Shown: positions 26,093-35,072, counted from the stretch's first letter. The stretch is DNA of 64,000 bases from Anaerolineaceae bacterium (GCA_002699585.1 PABP01000036.1:126333-190332), one strand, 5' to 3'. Notes: generated from the letters alone by a model not told the origin. Translations and numbers: made by a program.

Positions 26093-27451
26093 ATGAAGAT
26101 CGTTACATACCGAATCACAATTTGCCTGTTTTTTCTGCAATTATTTTACTTGAGTGTCCCGACACTCGCACAATCTAATATGATTAGCGGTTATACCCTG
26201 GCTATTGATTCTCAAGGTCTCATGATTCGCAGCGTCTTGCAAGATGGTCAACCAGGCGAAATCATTGCAACACTTGACGGCTTCACTCTCGAGAATCAAT
26301 TCAAGGCTGACTTGAATCTGTATGGAGAAATGATCTTTGCCTTATCACCAGATGCGAAAACACTTGCCTTTATCGTATGGCAGGATGATATGAGTGGATC
26401 ACTGTTGTTACTGGATGTCACAACCGGCATCTATGAACAACAAACGCTAACAAACCCAATTGAACAAGCTTATAGCGTCTCCTGGTCACCCGATAGCACA
26501 AAATTGTTCATAATTTTAGATATAGACAACGCTCTTATCTATGATGTTGTTTCTGGAAAGGTGATTTACACACTCAACGAAACGGCTTCTTTACCGCTAT
26601 GGTTGCCCGATAGCCAGCAGTTTATCTATATTGGACCATCTACCTGTCGTGCAGCTTTATGCCGTACATGGTCAGATTTATATCTGGTTGATCTCAAAAC
26701 AAGTAGTCAAACCGCACTTACACATATCGATGCAGATAAGATTGGTCTAGTGGATAAGCTAAATCATCTGCCACTTTTGGCGCATCATGCTATATATGTT
26801 CCTGATGATGAAATGATTTACTTTATCCTATCAGAAGCAGAAGACGGACCTATCGACATCGTTTTACTTGCCTCAGTAGATTTACAGGGGAATATGCAAA
26901 TTGAAGCGGATATCTATGATATGTATCCCGATAGTTTCTTCATGGATGTCCACAATATTTTCTATGACGAGGATAATAAGCACATCAATACCGTTGTTAC
27001 AAGCGAAGGCGACGTTCCATATCGGTGGAGCATTTTACAGTATACGCCATCTAATGAACTTGAAGTCCTCTATGAGCGCAGCTTTGAAACTTCTGAAGTC
27101 GAGATCATTACATCTATGGCTGTTTCACCAGATGGCAACCGCATAGCTATAGGGGGTTCATATCCTAACATGGGTAGTACGACCGTCGTTGATTTACTTA
27201 GCGGTGAGATACTATGGCAAAACAACGATCTGGATGGTGTGTGCAATATTCATTGGGCTGATATAGATAGCATATTTTTCAGCCAGCCAGACTATTCTTG
27301 CCCCATGTTGAGGCGAAATACGCGATTCGATCAACTGTTTTATCACAACATTTCCAAGAGTATTGATTCGCTTGTTGTTAACAGTCAGCAAAATGAATAC
27401 ATGTATTTTGCTTCCGTCTTTCCTGAGATACCAACTTACCCACAAAATTGA
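26093..27451 (+). CDS. secreted beta-propeller protein
   Basis: A 452-residue protein with a signal peptide (ITICLFFLQLFYLSVPTLAQ). It then shows several TolB/WD40-like blade motifs, such as ALSPDAKTLAFI, SWSPDSTKLFII, WLPDSQQFIYI and AVSPDGNRIAIGG, predicting a six- or seven-blade propeller outside the membrane. No enzymatic motif is visible, and a binding role is likely. The gene is clearly AT-richer than its neighbours, which suggests later acquisition. AAGGATAAG precedes the ATG. Its 3' end meets the convergent GT39-like gene 8 bases away. Confidence 0.7.
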   Translation: MKIVTYRITICLFFLQLFYLSVPTLAQSNMISGYTLAIDSQGLMIRSVLQDGQPGEIIATLDGFTLENQFKADLNLYGEMIFALSPDAKTLAFIVWQDDMSGSLLLLDVTTGIYEQQTLTNPIEQAYSVSWSPDSTKLFIILDIDNALIYDVVSGKVIYTLNETASLPLWLPDSQQFIYIGPSTCRAALCRTWSDLYLVDLKTSSQTALTHIDADKIGLVDKLNHLPLLAHHAIYVPDDEMIYFILSEAEDGPIDIVLLASVDLQGNMQIEADIYDMYPDSFFMDVHNIFYDEDNKHINTVVTSEGDVPYRWSILQYTPSNELEVLYERSFETSEVEIITSMAVSPDGNRIAIGGSYPNMGSTTVVDLLSGEILWQNNDLDGVCNIHWADIDSIFFSQPDYSCPMLRRNTRFDQLFYHNISKSIDSLVVNSQQNEYMYFASVFPEIPTYPQN

Positions 27452-27459
27452 TTTGGGTT

Positions 27460-29235
27460 TCACGCCTTGGGTTTGAGCACATAGATGGTGCCAAATTGGG
27501 CGATATCATATTGAGACAAATCATGGCGCTCCAGGCCCGCTTCCCAGACGACAATATAGTCGGCGTCATCGGCCCAACCGATGGGGTTGGTATTGGTGTT
27601 GGTCAGGCCATGTTGATAGTCCAGCAAATAGTCATAGGGCAGGCCCATCGTGTAGGCCGGGTCCATCTGGCTCCAGGGGATAATCCACCAGTAATTGCGC
27701 ATCTCCGGCATCAGGTCGTAGCTGATGGTCAGCGAGTCGCCGCCCTGCCAATCCTCGGCGATGTAATCGGCAGCGGCGGCCACATGACGATAAAGCCAGC
27801 CATTCAGCGGCGTATGCACGCTGTCGTCATAAGTCAGGATGCGCCCGACGCGATCCAAGCCCCCGACCGAAGCTGCCAGAGCGACCCACACAATCAGCAC
27901 AACATTCTGAGTGCGTTTGTTGGCGACTAATCGGCTGATGAGGGCGTCCAGGGTTGCAGCCACGACGATCAGTTGTATGCTGATGAACCCCGGATAATAC
28001 GTCGGTTGTTCCCAGGGGGGTGTGCGCGTGGCGATGAATCCGGCAGCAATCACCAGCAGGAAGAGCAGCAGCAGCAGGATATGCCCCGCCCATGTTTCCA
28101 CAAAAATAGCGCTGAAGTGGCGCAGGCCACGTTGACGCAATAACCAGAGATAGCGACCTATCGCCCATAAGCTGCCGCCGACAAAAATCGCCGACACTGC
28201 ATGGTTGATAGCGATAGCGACGGTCGACAAGCTGCCCCATCCGGGTGCGCCACCCTGGAACGCCAACCAAAAGGCGACACGCACCTGTTCCGGTATGGTC
28301 AGGGCAAAATCGAGCACGCGCTCAGCCGTCGAGCGGGTTGTAGTCGTTGGCTGCTGTGTAGGCGTATCTGCCGGGGCAGATGTCTCTGTGGAGGGGCTTT
28401 CGGCAGGCGCGGGACCAGCATAAGGTGGCGCGATGGGGCCACTTTCCGGCTTGAGGTAAGCAGCATCGTCCAGGGCTTGCTGGCCGACTAAGGGTTCCTT
28501 GGCGAAGAAGGCGCGGACATCAGCAAAATCGCGGTTGGCTTCAAACAGCAAATAAGGCGCGAGCATAGCACCCACCACCAGCGCACCGATCAGCAGCCAG
28601 CGCCACTGCCAGCGGGTCCGCAGCAGCAGGGCGATCACCAGCATGGCCGGATAGAGCAATACTCCGCCAAAGTGGGTCATGAAGGCGGCAGTCGCAATGA
28701 TACCGGCCAGCGCCAGATAAAGGCCGCGCTCGGCGACATGCCAGCGCCACAGGCACAGCAACGTCAACGCGAAAAATCCGGGCAGCAACAACTGCGCCCA
28801 GGCAGTATACGTCCCGGCGATGCTGGTTTCATGGAAAGCGAACAGGGCCGCAGCCGCCAAACCCGCCCGTAGGCCGAACAGGTCGGTCCCCAGGCGGAAA
28901 ACGGCAAATGTGCTCAGGCCATTCCAGAGGATGCCCGTCAGCAACATCGCCCAAAAGGGATTGCCCGTCAAAATGAGCATGGGCATGTTCAGCCAGACGA
29001 GCATGGGCATGTTATAGGCGGCCACACTGCTGAGCGTACCAAAGGCCGGGAACGGCCCGCCCGCCAGCCAATCGCTGCCACGCATGACCACCGGCACCAT
29101 GTCGATTTCCCAGACCATATTGTGTGCGCCCAGCACTTTGGGAACCAAACTCAGCAGCCAGATCAGCAGCAGAGCCAACCAGGCCACGCGCGGCACAGCA
29201 GGGAACAGGGAGGCATTACGGTCAGGATGTGTCAT
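27460..29235 (-). CDS. GT39/PMT-like membrane glycosyltransferase
   Basis: About 591 residues with roughly eleven membrane helices. An early extracytoplasmic loop carries an acidic motif (NMVWEIDMVPVVMRG), as expected for GT-C enzymes of the ArnT/PMT group, which use polyprenyl-phosphate sugars as donors. A Pro/Thr/Ser-rich loop lies in the middle and a soluble part with Trp/Asp-rich sequence at the C-terminus. The ATG at 29235 is preferred; the longer frame would start with TTG at 29271. A second gene of similar design lies at 59763-61628. The acceptor is unknown. Confidence 0.7.
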   Translation of the reverse strand: MTHPDRNASLFPAVPRVAWLALLLIWLLSLVPKVLGAHNMVWEIDMVPVVMRGSDWLAGGPFPAFGTLSSVAAYNMPMLVWLNMPMLILTGNPFWAMLLTGILWNGLSTFAVFRLGTDLFGLRAGLAAAALFAFHETSIAGTYTAWAQLLLPGFFALTLLCLWRWHVAERGLYLALAGIIATAAFMTHFGGVLLYPAMLVIALLLRTRWQWRWLLIGALVVGAMLAPYLLFEANRDFADVRAFFAKEPLVGQQALDDAAYLKPESGPIAPPYAGPAPAESPSTETSAPADTPTQQPTTTTRSTAERVLDFALTIPEQVRVAFWLAFQGGAPGWGSLSTVAIAINHAVSAIFVGGSLWAIGRYLWLLRQRGLRHFSAIFVETWAGHILLLLLFLLVIAAGFIATRTPPWEQPTYYPGFISIQLIVVAATLDALISRLVANKRTQNVVLIVWVALAASVGGLDRVGRILTYDDSVHTPLNGWLYRHVAAAADYIAEDWQGGDSLTISYDLMPEMRNYWWIIPWSQMDPAYTMGLPYDYLLDYQHGLTNTNTNPIGWADDADYIVVWEAGLERHDLSQYDIAQFGTIYVLKPKA

Positions 29236-29355
29236 GGGGCGTATTTTGGCGGCAAGCGTGGGCGATGGCAAGGTAAGGTCTTAAGTAGCGATTCTGAAGT
29301 TTTGACTATAATACATAATGTTATACTGACACATTGACATATAGAGGGTGATCTT

Positions 29356-29772
29356 ATGCCACTCGTCAGCTTGATTTACGCCAGCACTGCCACCCACAAA
29401 TTAAGCCGCCAGGAGATTATCGATATTCTTGATAAATCTCGCGAGAAGAATAAGCAGCTCGGTATTACAGGCTTACTACTCTACAAAGATGGCAATTTCA
29501 TGCAAGTTCTTGAGGGTGAAGACAAGGCAGTCAGCGATCTATATGAAGCTATCGAGGCTGACCCACGTCATGTTGGGACACATGTCATGCTCAAGCGCCC
29601 CGTTGATGAACGTACCTTCGGTGATTGGCAAATGGCTTTCGTTGATTTGGATGAAGTTGACACCAGCCAGTTAGAAGGCTACAGCGATTTTCTGGAAACG
29701 CCGCTTAACCAAATTCAGGACGGTTCATTGGCCTACACGTTCCTGAATACATTTAAGAGCATCATCGTGTAG
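29356..29772 (+). CDS. BLUF-domain blue-light sensor, short type
   Basis: A 138-residue protein that is essentially one BLUF domain. The flavin-contact residues are all present: Tyr8 (SLIYAS), Asn32, Gln50 (FMQVLEG) and Trp91 (FGDWQMAF). These match AppA Tyr21, Asn45, Gln63 and Trp104 with one constant offset of 13. The core ITGLLLYKDGNFMQVLEGE is classical. BLUF domains bind FAD and pass a light signal to partner proteins; no effector domain is fused here, only a short C-terminal extension. GAGGGTGAT precedes the ATG. It is monocistronic and followed by a strong terminator. Confidence 0.92.
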   Translation: MPLVSLIYASTATHKLSRQEIIDILDKSREKNKQLGITGLLLYKDGNFMQVLEGEDKAVSDLYEAIEADPRHVGTHVMLKRPVDERTFGDWQMAFVDLDEVDTSQLEGYSDFLETPLNQIQDGSLAYTFLNTFKSIIV

Positions 29773-29845
29773 TAACAGAGCCAGCGGCGGTCAGCAGTCG
29801 GCTAGCAGCGCCGCCATAGACTGAAGTCATATAGCTATGTCTGAG

Positions 29846-29887
29846 CAGCGGGAAGTGCACTAAATGTGCTCTGACCCGCTGTTTTTT
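29846..29887 (+). terminator. intrinsic terminator after the BLUF gene
   Basis: An outer 7-bp stem, CAGCGGG / CCCGCTG, with an inner GCAC/GTGC pair, followed by TTTTTT. It lies about 75 bases after the stop codon at 29772. Confidence 0.8.
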
Positions 29888-29950
29888 GCGTGTATCGGGC
29901 ATGTATCGGGCTATTTGCATTCTATCGAACTTTTACAGCCTGTTTCATCC

Positions 29951-29956
29951 TATAAT
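29951..29956 (+). promoter_or_regulatory. -10 element of a probable promoter
   Basis: A perfect TATAAT 26 bases before the ATG at 29982 and downstream of a terminator. No good -35 is seen at 16-18 bases. The following bases CGAGAT are also found after the TATAAT at 19424. Confidence 0.4.
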
Positions 29957-29981
29957 CGAGATAGATATTCAGGACTGTACT

Positions 29982-30320
29982 ATGGTCACAAAACGCAAGC
30001 ATAAGCAAAAAACAAACGATAGACGCCTCCGGCAAGTGTTGACGGGAGCCCTCATTAGCATTGTATTAATTGGGGCGATTCCAGCGGTATGTGCCGCAGC
30101 ATGGGTTGTAGGTTATTGGCTGGAAAGAGAAGGTTACAGGCCCATTATTCAGACAGAAATCAATCGGCAATGTCCGCATGTAGACGTCGAAGTTGATATG
30201 GACCACTTTTTCAACGACCCAATAATTATTTACAACAGCCAAGAAGTGGATTGCGAACTTTATAGATCCGATTGGGAATGTAGCTGTCCAACACCCACAC
30301 CAGAGGCTGCATCCCAATGA
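29982..30320 (+). CDS. small cysteine-containing membrane-anchored protein, copy A
   Basis: A 112-residue protein with a very basic N-terminus (TKRKHKQKTNDRRLR), one membrane helix at about residues 20-45, and a C-terminal ~65-residue domain with INRQCPHVDVEVDMD, then VDCELY and WECSC. The downstream gene encodes the same arrangement. The frame is open upstream to 29886, but the ATG at 29982 fits the promoter-like TATAAT 26 bases earlier. The stop overlaps the next start as ATGA. The family is not recognised; conserved cysteines suggest disulfides in an extracytoplasmic domain. Confidence 0.65.
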   Translation: MVTKRKHKQKTNDRRLRQVLTGALISIVLIGAIPAVCAAAWVVGYWLEREGYRPIIQTEINRQCPHVDVEVDMDHFFNDPIIIYNSQEVDCELYRSDWECSCPTPTPEAASQ

Positions 30321-30673
30321 CTCGCAAACGTAAACAAAAACCTGTCAATCTCAAGGAGAAAGTAGGCGGTAAGCTCTACTCGATTCTCTTGGTAATCATT
30401 GGGCCGGTCGTGTGTTTGCTGGTGACGATTGTGGCCTTTGCGATCACCTCTGAACTAGGCACTCAACATAATCTCATCACGTTGCAAACGGCGATCAACG
30501 AACAGTGCCCTGCGCTTGAGGTGGTTGTGGACAGGAAATATTACAAATGGGATTCTCTTGATGCCATTAGCTCATACCACACGCAAGACATCGAGTGTGT
30601 AAGTTTTCCCCACCCAGATTCAACTTACTGGAATTGGAAATGCTCTTGCTCATTAGCCCCACAGGGGTCCTAG
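30317..30673 (+). CDS. small cysteine-containing membrane-anchored protein, copy B
   Basis: A 118-residue paralog of the preceding gene, starting in its stop codon (ATGA overlap). It has the same basic N-terminus (TRKRKQKPVNLKEK), one long helix (about residues 20-43), and the domain pattern INEQCPALEVVVD, IECVSF and WKCSC. Four cysteines align with copy A: QCP, a single Cys, then CSC. The family is unknown. The two proteins probably form a complex. The 3' end overlaps the convergent RNA methyltransferase stop by 4 bases. Confidence 0.65.
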   Translation: MTRKRKQKPVNLKEKVGGKLYSILLVIIGPVVCLLVTIVAFAITSELGTQHNLITLQTAINEQCPALEVVVDRKYYKWDSLDAISSYHTQDIECVSFPHPDSTYWNWKCSCSLAPQGS

Positions 30674-31422
30674 CTATTGCCCAGGCGCTGGCGCATGGCC
30701 TCGAAAGCGACGACAGCAGCGGTCGGCGACATGCCTAGCGAACGGCGGAAATCACGGCCATAGGGCAGTTGCAGCACGGCATCGACCTGCTTGGCTAACC
30801 CGCGTGAAAGGCCCCGTTTTTCCCCGCCAATGAGGGCAAACGTGGGCTGCGACCAGTCATAAGCATAGATAGTCTGGGCTTTGGAATCAGCATCGAGCGC
30901 AACAGCGTTCAGGCCTCGGCTACGGAAATGGGCGACAGCGTCTTCGGCGGTATCAGCAAAAGCCAGGGGAATGCGTTCATAGGCTCCGGCAGATGACCGA
31001 GCGACGACGGCGGTGGCCGTCGTCCACTGACGGGGGCGCAGCACCAGGCCATGTGCCCCGGCGGCATAGATCGAGCGCACCGCCTGACCAAAGTTAAAGG
31101 GATCTTCGTGGCCATCGAGCATGATAATCAGTGGGTTGGCTTGGTCTGCGGCCAGGTCTGCTAAGGGCAGCACATGGCGCGGACCGACAATCGCCAGCAC
31201 GCCACCATGCGTATTGCCTGATGTGTATTCCTCAATCACGGATTCCGGCACGCGCTCAAAGGGCACGTTTTCATCCTGGGCCAGCCGCAGCAGCGCATGA
31301 GCCGACTTATTGAGAATGCCCTCGCGGATCAGCAGGCGTTCGATGGGCCGACTGCGACCTTCGATGGCGGCCCTCACCGAAATATGGCCTTCAAGCGTTT
31401 CCAGGGCGTCTTGCTCAAGCAT
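30670..31422 (-). CDS. SpoU/TrmH-family RNA 2'-O-methyltransferase (RlmB-like)
   Basis: About 250 residues. An N-terminal substrate-binding domain (GHISVRAAIEGRSRPIERLL, part) is followed by the SPOUT catalytic domain with LDGHEDPFNFGQAVRS (motif 1, N-F-G), IGGEKRGLSRGL (motif 2, E/G) and a C-terminal SLGMSPTAAVVAFE in place of the usual SLNVSVAAGI. Proteins of this type methylate ribose in 23S rRNA or tRNA. The variant third motif means the exact RlmB assignment is uncertain. The ATG at 31422 has AGGAAA upstream and overlaps the DinB-like gene by 8 bases. Confidence 0.82.
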   Translation of the reverse strand: MLEQDALETLEGHISVRAAIEGRSRPIERLLIREGILNKSAHALLRLAQDENVPFERVPESVIEEYTSGNTHGGVLAIVGPRHVLPLADLAADQANPLIIMLDGHEDPFNFGQAVRSIYAAGAHGLVLRPRQWTTATAVVARSSAGAYERIPLAFADTAEDAVAHFRSRGLNAVALDADSKAQTIYAYDWSQPTFALIGGEKRGLSRGLAKQVDAVLQLPYGRDFRRSLGMSPTAAVVAFEAMRQRLGNS

Positions 31423-31936
31423 AATTTTCCTGAATGCTCGCAACGTGATGCAGCTCATGGCCAACCAGCACGTAAAGCGCCGCGCGGGTGGTCAGGGCAT
31501 GGCCGCTAGCGATGCCTTCACGGGCGATATCCTCCGCATTGAAGCTGTTCACCAGGGCGATACTGGCCGCACGAATGGCATCATACTCAGCGAAAATACT
31601 GTCGAGGCTGCGCTCATTGGCGCGGGAATAGGGCACCCAATCATCCTGCTCAAAACCGGGGAGCGCAATGGTATCGCCACGCGCAATGCGCAGGGCACGA
31701 TAGGCAAAAACACGCTCAGTATCCATCATGTGCAGTAAAATTTCTTTGACGGTCCACTCACCGGGGGCATGGGGCACATCCAGCTTATCCGCAGGCAGGT
31801 CCTTCACCAGTGATTTAACAGTTCGCAGGCCAGCCTCAAGGTGGTCAATGATGCGACCATCATCTGGCACGCGGCTGATATAAGCATCCATATAATCTCT
31901 GTATTCACCGGGTTGGGGCCGAGTGATGACGTCCAT
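31415..31936 (-). CDS. DinB-superfamily protein
   Basis: About 173 residues forming the four-helix DinB/YfiT bundle. The metal-ligand histidines are in KEILLHMMDTE and the C-terminal GHELHHVASIQE, the usual three-His pattern. Family members are metal-dependent, some being thiol-dependent transferases (bacillithiol or mycothiol type); most are uncharacterised. The start MDVITRPQPGEYRDY at 31936 matches the normal N-terminus, while the longer frame to 31987 does not. It is co-transcribed with the RNA methyltransferase gene downstream. Confidence 0.82.
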   Translation of the reverse strand: MDVITRPQPGEYRDYMDAYISRVPDDGRIIDHLEAGLRTVKSLVKDLPADKLDVPHAPGEWTVKEILLHMMDTERVFAYRALRIARGDTIALPGFEQDDWVPYSRANERSLDSIFAEYDAIRAASIALVNSFNAEDIAREGIASGHALTTRAALYVLVGHELHHVASIQENYA

Positions 31937-32099
31937 GCTGTTTGCCTTATCTAATTGGGCTATAGGGATGCGCCATCTTACCCGCATTGGCCACCGTATC
32001 GCAAGGCGACAAACAAACCAACTTTTGGCTTCATTTGCATGGGCCGTCCCTGGTATGATGTGGACCTTACCCGATCACGATGCAGAATGTGATTGCCCC

Positions 32100-32621
32100 A
32101 TGACCGACCCCTTCCTGGCCCTTCCATCGACAGATTATAAGCGCAGCTTCATTAATGCCGTGCATGAGTTCATTGACGAGGGTCGATGGCAAGGTTGGAA
32201 ACCCTACTTGCTGGAGTCCGAGTTCGATAGTTATGTGGAAAATGTGCGTCTGATGGAAACAGAGCCACCTGCCGGGTTCGTCCCACAGACTACTTTCTGG
32301 TTAATCGTCGATGGCGAATATGCGGGGCGCGCCAGTGTACGACACTGGCTAAACGAGAGCCTGGAGCAATTCGGGGGGCACATTGGCTATGAAGTGCGGC
32401 CAAGCATGCGCCGCAAGGGTTACGGCACGCTGATGTGCGCCCTGGCCATCGTGGAAGCGCGCAAACTGGGCATCAGTCGTATTCTGATTACCTGTGACGA
32501 TACCAACATCGGCTCGCAAAAGATCATTGAAGCCAATGGCGGCGTGCTGCAAGACACCATTGATGTCGATAATGGCCGCCCTGGCCTCACCCGCCGCTAC
32601 TGGATTGAAATGCCGGAATAG
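32100..32621 (+). CDS. GNAT-family N-acetyltransferase
   Basis: About 173 residues starting MTDPFLALPSTDYK. GGHIGYEVRPSMRRKGYGT carries the acetyl-CoA loop, and ILITCDDTNIGSQKIIEANG is the characteristic C-terminal motif of the YjaB/RimJ-like group. The longer frame to 31923 would place 59 unusual residues in front and overlap the divergent DinB gene, so the ATG at 32100 is chosen. It is divergent from the DinB/RNA methyltransferase operon. The substrate is unknown. Confidence 0.85.
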   Translation: MTDPFLALPSTDYKRSFINAVHEFIDEGRWQGWKPYLLESEFDSYVENVRLMETEPPAGFVPQTTFWLIVDGEYAGRASVRHWLNESLEQFGGHIGYEVRPSMRRKGYGTLMCALAIVEARKLGISRILITCDDTNIGSQKIIEANGGVLQDTIDVDNGRPGLTRRYWIEMPE

Positions 32622-32664
32622 CGGCCTAAGAGCAGGACATTGTTCCTATTAGAAGTGGCAGTAA

Positions 32665-33810
32665 TCAGTAGCCGTACACAATCGTATCCGGGTGCGTTTC
32701 CGCCCAGGCGAACCACAGGCGCGGACTGCAATCTATATACGACAATTCGGTGCCCATCAATGGGCCAGCAACCGCCTCGCCGTAGATGTTCCATGTGCTG
32801 CCCGTTTGCTCGTCGCTGATAGTGCTACCCTCATGGGTGAACGTAAGCACCTGACCATCAACTACCGGGCTGTACAGAGCCGCCATGCCTGTTTCCCGCG
32901 ATTGGTCAATTTCGGCTTTGTCCAAGGGGCTGGCCGCTCCGACTTTCCAGAAGGCGACCACAGGCACACCGTCCACGCTATGGTTGATAACCACATCCTG
33001 GGCCAGCAACGTATAAGGATAAGCGACAGGTTGGCCTTCAATGACTGCCGTCAGCACCCACCCTGTTGACGACATGCGGTCATCGGGGTTGCCATCGAAC
33101 ATGAAGGGCATGTTGCTGCTGTCATAATTGATATAGGGATTGCGACCATACATCATATCGGGTTGATTGCGATCACCCACCAGCACGAAGCCCTCCGGGT
33201 AACGCTCGATATAGGTTTCGTAGCCGACCACTTGCGAGGCGACCATCGGCAGCATTTGCCCGATATATTCACCGACAATGGCTGTCCCTGTGAACTGCGT
33301 CCACCAGCTTTCTGTTTTGTCATCCCACATGATGAAGCCACTTTTATAGAGGTAGCCTGTCACGCCCAGGCGCAGCGTTTCGCCCTCAATGCGTCGTTCA
33401 TAGACAACCGGGCTGTAGCATAATGGGCAGAAAGTGATGGCAATCGGCAGGCCATCAATCTCGTCATTGACGATTTCATGGCGCATCAAGACGGCCAGCG
33501 GATAGGCACGGACCTCGTCATCCATTTCCAGCAGAATCACCGGGGAGCGGTCACCCAGCCAATCAACGTCAGCGACTGGCACAAATATGGGGTCATCAAT
33601 GGGCAGGATGCCATCACGGCCCATGCCACCATCGATGAGTTGGTCCATGTCAATTGCGCTCTTGCTGAAATCGGTCTTCCAGACGCCCATCGACATGTCT
33701 TTGCGCTGGAGGAAGTAAACACCCACAGCGATAAACAGGCCAATTAGCACAGCGATCATGATGAGGTTTTCGTAGCGTGCTAACCAGCGCCGCACTGTCT
33801 TATCCTTCAA
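32665..33810 (-). CDS. DUF3179 protein, membrane-anchored
   Basis: A 381-residue protein with one N-terminal helix (about residues 15-34) and a large extracytoplasmic domain. AITFCPLCYSPVVYER and DEQTGSTWNIYGEAVAGPL are the signatures of DUF3179. Its function is unknown; the conserved CPLC pair suggests metal or thiol chemistry. The only good start is TTG at 33810, as the first ATGs fall inside the helix. It follows a second DUF3179 gene by about 95 bases on the same strand. Confidence 0.82.
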   Translation of the reverse strand: MKDKTVRRWLARYENLIMIAVLIGLFIAVGVYFLQRKDMSMGVWKTDFSKSAIDMDQLIDGGMGRDGILPIDDPIFVPVADVDWLGDRSPVILLEMDDEVRAYPLAVLMRHEIVNDEIDGLPIAITFCPLCYSPVVYERRIEGETLRLGVTGYLYKSGFIMWDDKTESWWTQFTGTAIVGEYIGQMLPMVASQVVGYETYIERYPEGFVLVGDRNQPDMMYGRNPYINYDSSNMPFMFDGNPDDRMSSTGWVLTAVIEGQPVAYPYTLLAQDVVINHSVDGVPVVAFWKVGAASPLDKAEIDQSRETGMAALYSPVVDGQVLTFTHEGSTISDEQTGSTWNIYGEAVAGPLMGTELSYIDCSPRLWFAWAETHPDTIVYGY

Positions 33811-33905
33811 TAAATTGCCTATTTGTCAGGATGGCCGTACCGCACCCGGCACAGCCATCCACATCATACCTCAATTGCCCTTTTAGCAGCGTATGAACTG
33901 GCCCG

Positions 33906-35072
33906 CTAATCCTGGCCGTAAACTGTCGTCTGCGGATGGAAGGCCGCCCAGGCAAACCAGAAGTGCGGGGCAGCGATCAACTGGCGCAGTTGGCTACCTG
34001 CCAACTCACCCTCGATAGCCTCCCCAAACAGCGACCATGTGCTGCCTGTTTGATCGTCAACGATGAGGCCATCGTTATCTACAGTGAAGGTCAATATCTG
34101 GCCGTCCAAGTTACGGTCGTAGAGCGCAGCTATTCCCAGATCGCGCGATTCGTCAATGATGGACTGGTCCAGCGCGTCGGCGACACCGGGCTGCCAGATG
34201 GCCAATACATCCGTATCGCCAACGGTATCGTTGATGACGATTTGCTCACGCAAGGTTTCAAAGGCATAAGCGACATAGGTTTCGTCATCGCTATAGGCCA
34301 ATACGCGCTCGGTGCCGGGTAGGCGCGGGTCAACCTGCCCGCGGAACAGGAAGCGCGACGGGTCGCTATCGGCATAGCCTGTATACGGATTACGACCATA
34401 GCCGCTGCCGAATCCCTGGTCAGGCGCCATCACCTGTCCATCCGGGTAGCGCTCGGCGAAGTCACCGAAGCCCACCACGATTGAAGGGATGATGTCCAGC
34501 AGGGTTTCATTATAATGACCAACGATGCCCTCCCCTGTGAACTGCTGCCACCAGCTATCGGTCTGGCGGTCATACATGACCATGTCGCTGTTGCGCAGCA
34601 TGCCACTGACGCCAAATTCGAGCGTGTCGCCCTCGACACGGCGGTCGAACACAATAGAGCTATTGCACAGGGGGCAGAACGTCACTGCAACGGGTACGCC
34701 GTTGATGACATCATTGGCGATTTCGTGGCGCATGAGGATCGCCTGCGGGTAGGCGCGTGCTTCTCCGTCGATTTCTACGGCAATCACGGGCGATTGATCA
34801 ACCAACCAGTCGGCTGCCGCTTCAACGGATTCCATGACCGGGTCCGTCAGCGCAGGAATGCCATCCTTGGGTGGGCCGCCACTGATGATTTCACTGAAAT
34901 CAACCGAAGCATTGCAAAAGTCTGTTTCGCCCCACTCAAAGGAACTGAAGCCGGGATTGCAATTGTTGTCCTGGGCATGAGTGGGTTGACCTCCTCGCAG
35001 GGAGAAGGCCAGCACGGTGGCCAGCATCAGCGTGGCCCCGATAGCGATGTGTCGTGTCCATGTATTCTTCAT
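33906..35072 (-). CDS. DUF3179 protein, secreted
   Basis: A 388-residue paralog of the downstream gene. It has a cleavable signal peptide (IAIGATLMLATVLAFSL, then THAQDN). The DUF3179 domain shows VAVTFCPLCNSSIVFDRR, AYPQAILMRHEIANDV and DDQTGSTWSLFGEAIEG. The mature N-terminus has a short Cys-containing segment absent from the other copy. It is probably in one transcription unit with the anchored paralog, giving one soluble and one tethered form. Function is unknown. Confidence 0.84.
   Translation of the reverse strand: MKNTWTRHIAIGATLMLATVLAFSLRGGQPTHAQDNNCNPGFSSFEWGETDFCNASVDFSEIISGGPPKDGIPALTDPVMESVEAAADWLVDQSPVIAVEIDGEARAYPQAILMRHEIANDVINGVPVAVTFCPLCNSSIVFDRRVEGDTLEFGVSGMLRNSDMVMYDRQTDSWWQQFTGEGIVGHYNETLLDIIPSIVVGFGDFAERYPDGQVMAPDQGFGSGYGRNPYTGYADSDPSRFLFRGQVDPRLPGTERVLAYSDDETYVAYAFETLREQIVINDTVGDTDVLAIWQPGVADALDQSIIDESRDLGIAALYDRNLDGQILTFTVDNDGLIVDDQTGSTWSLFGEAIEGELAGSQLRQLIAAPHFWFAWAAFHPQTTVYGQD

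Noticed and set aside
29302-29327. Promoter TTGACT...TATACT before the BLUF gene
   Set aside because: The spacer is only 14 bases, too short for a confident sigma70 call.
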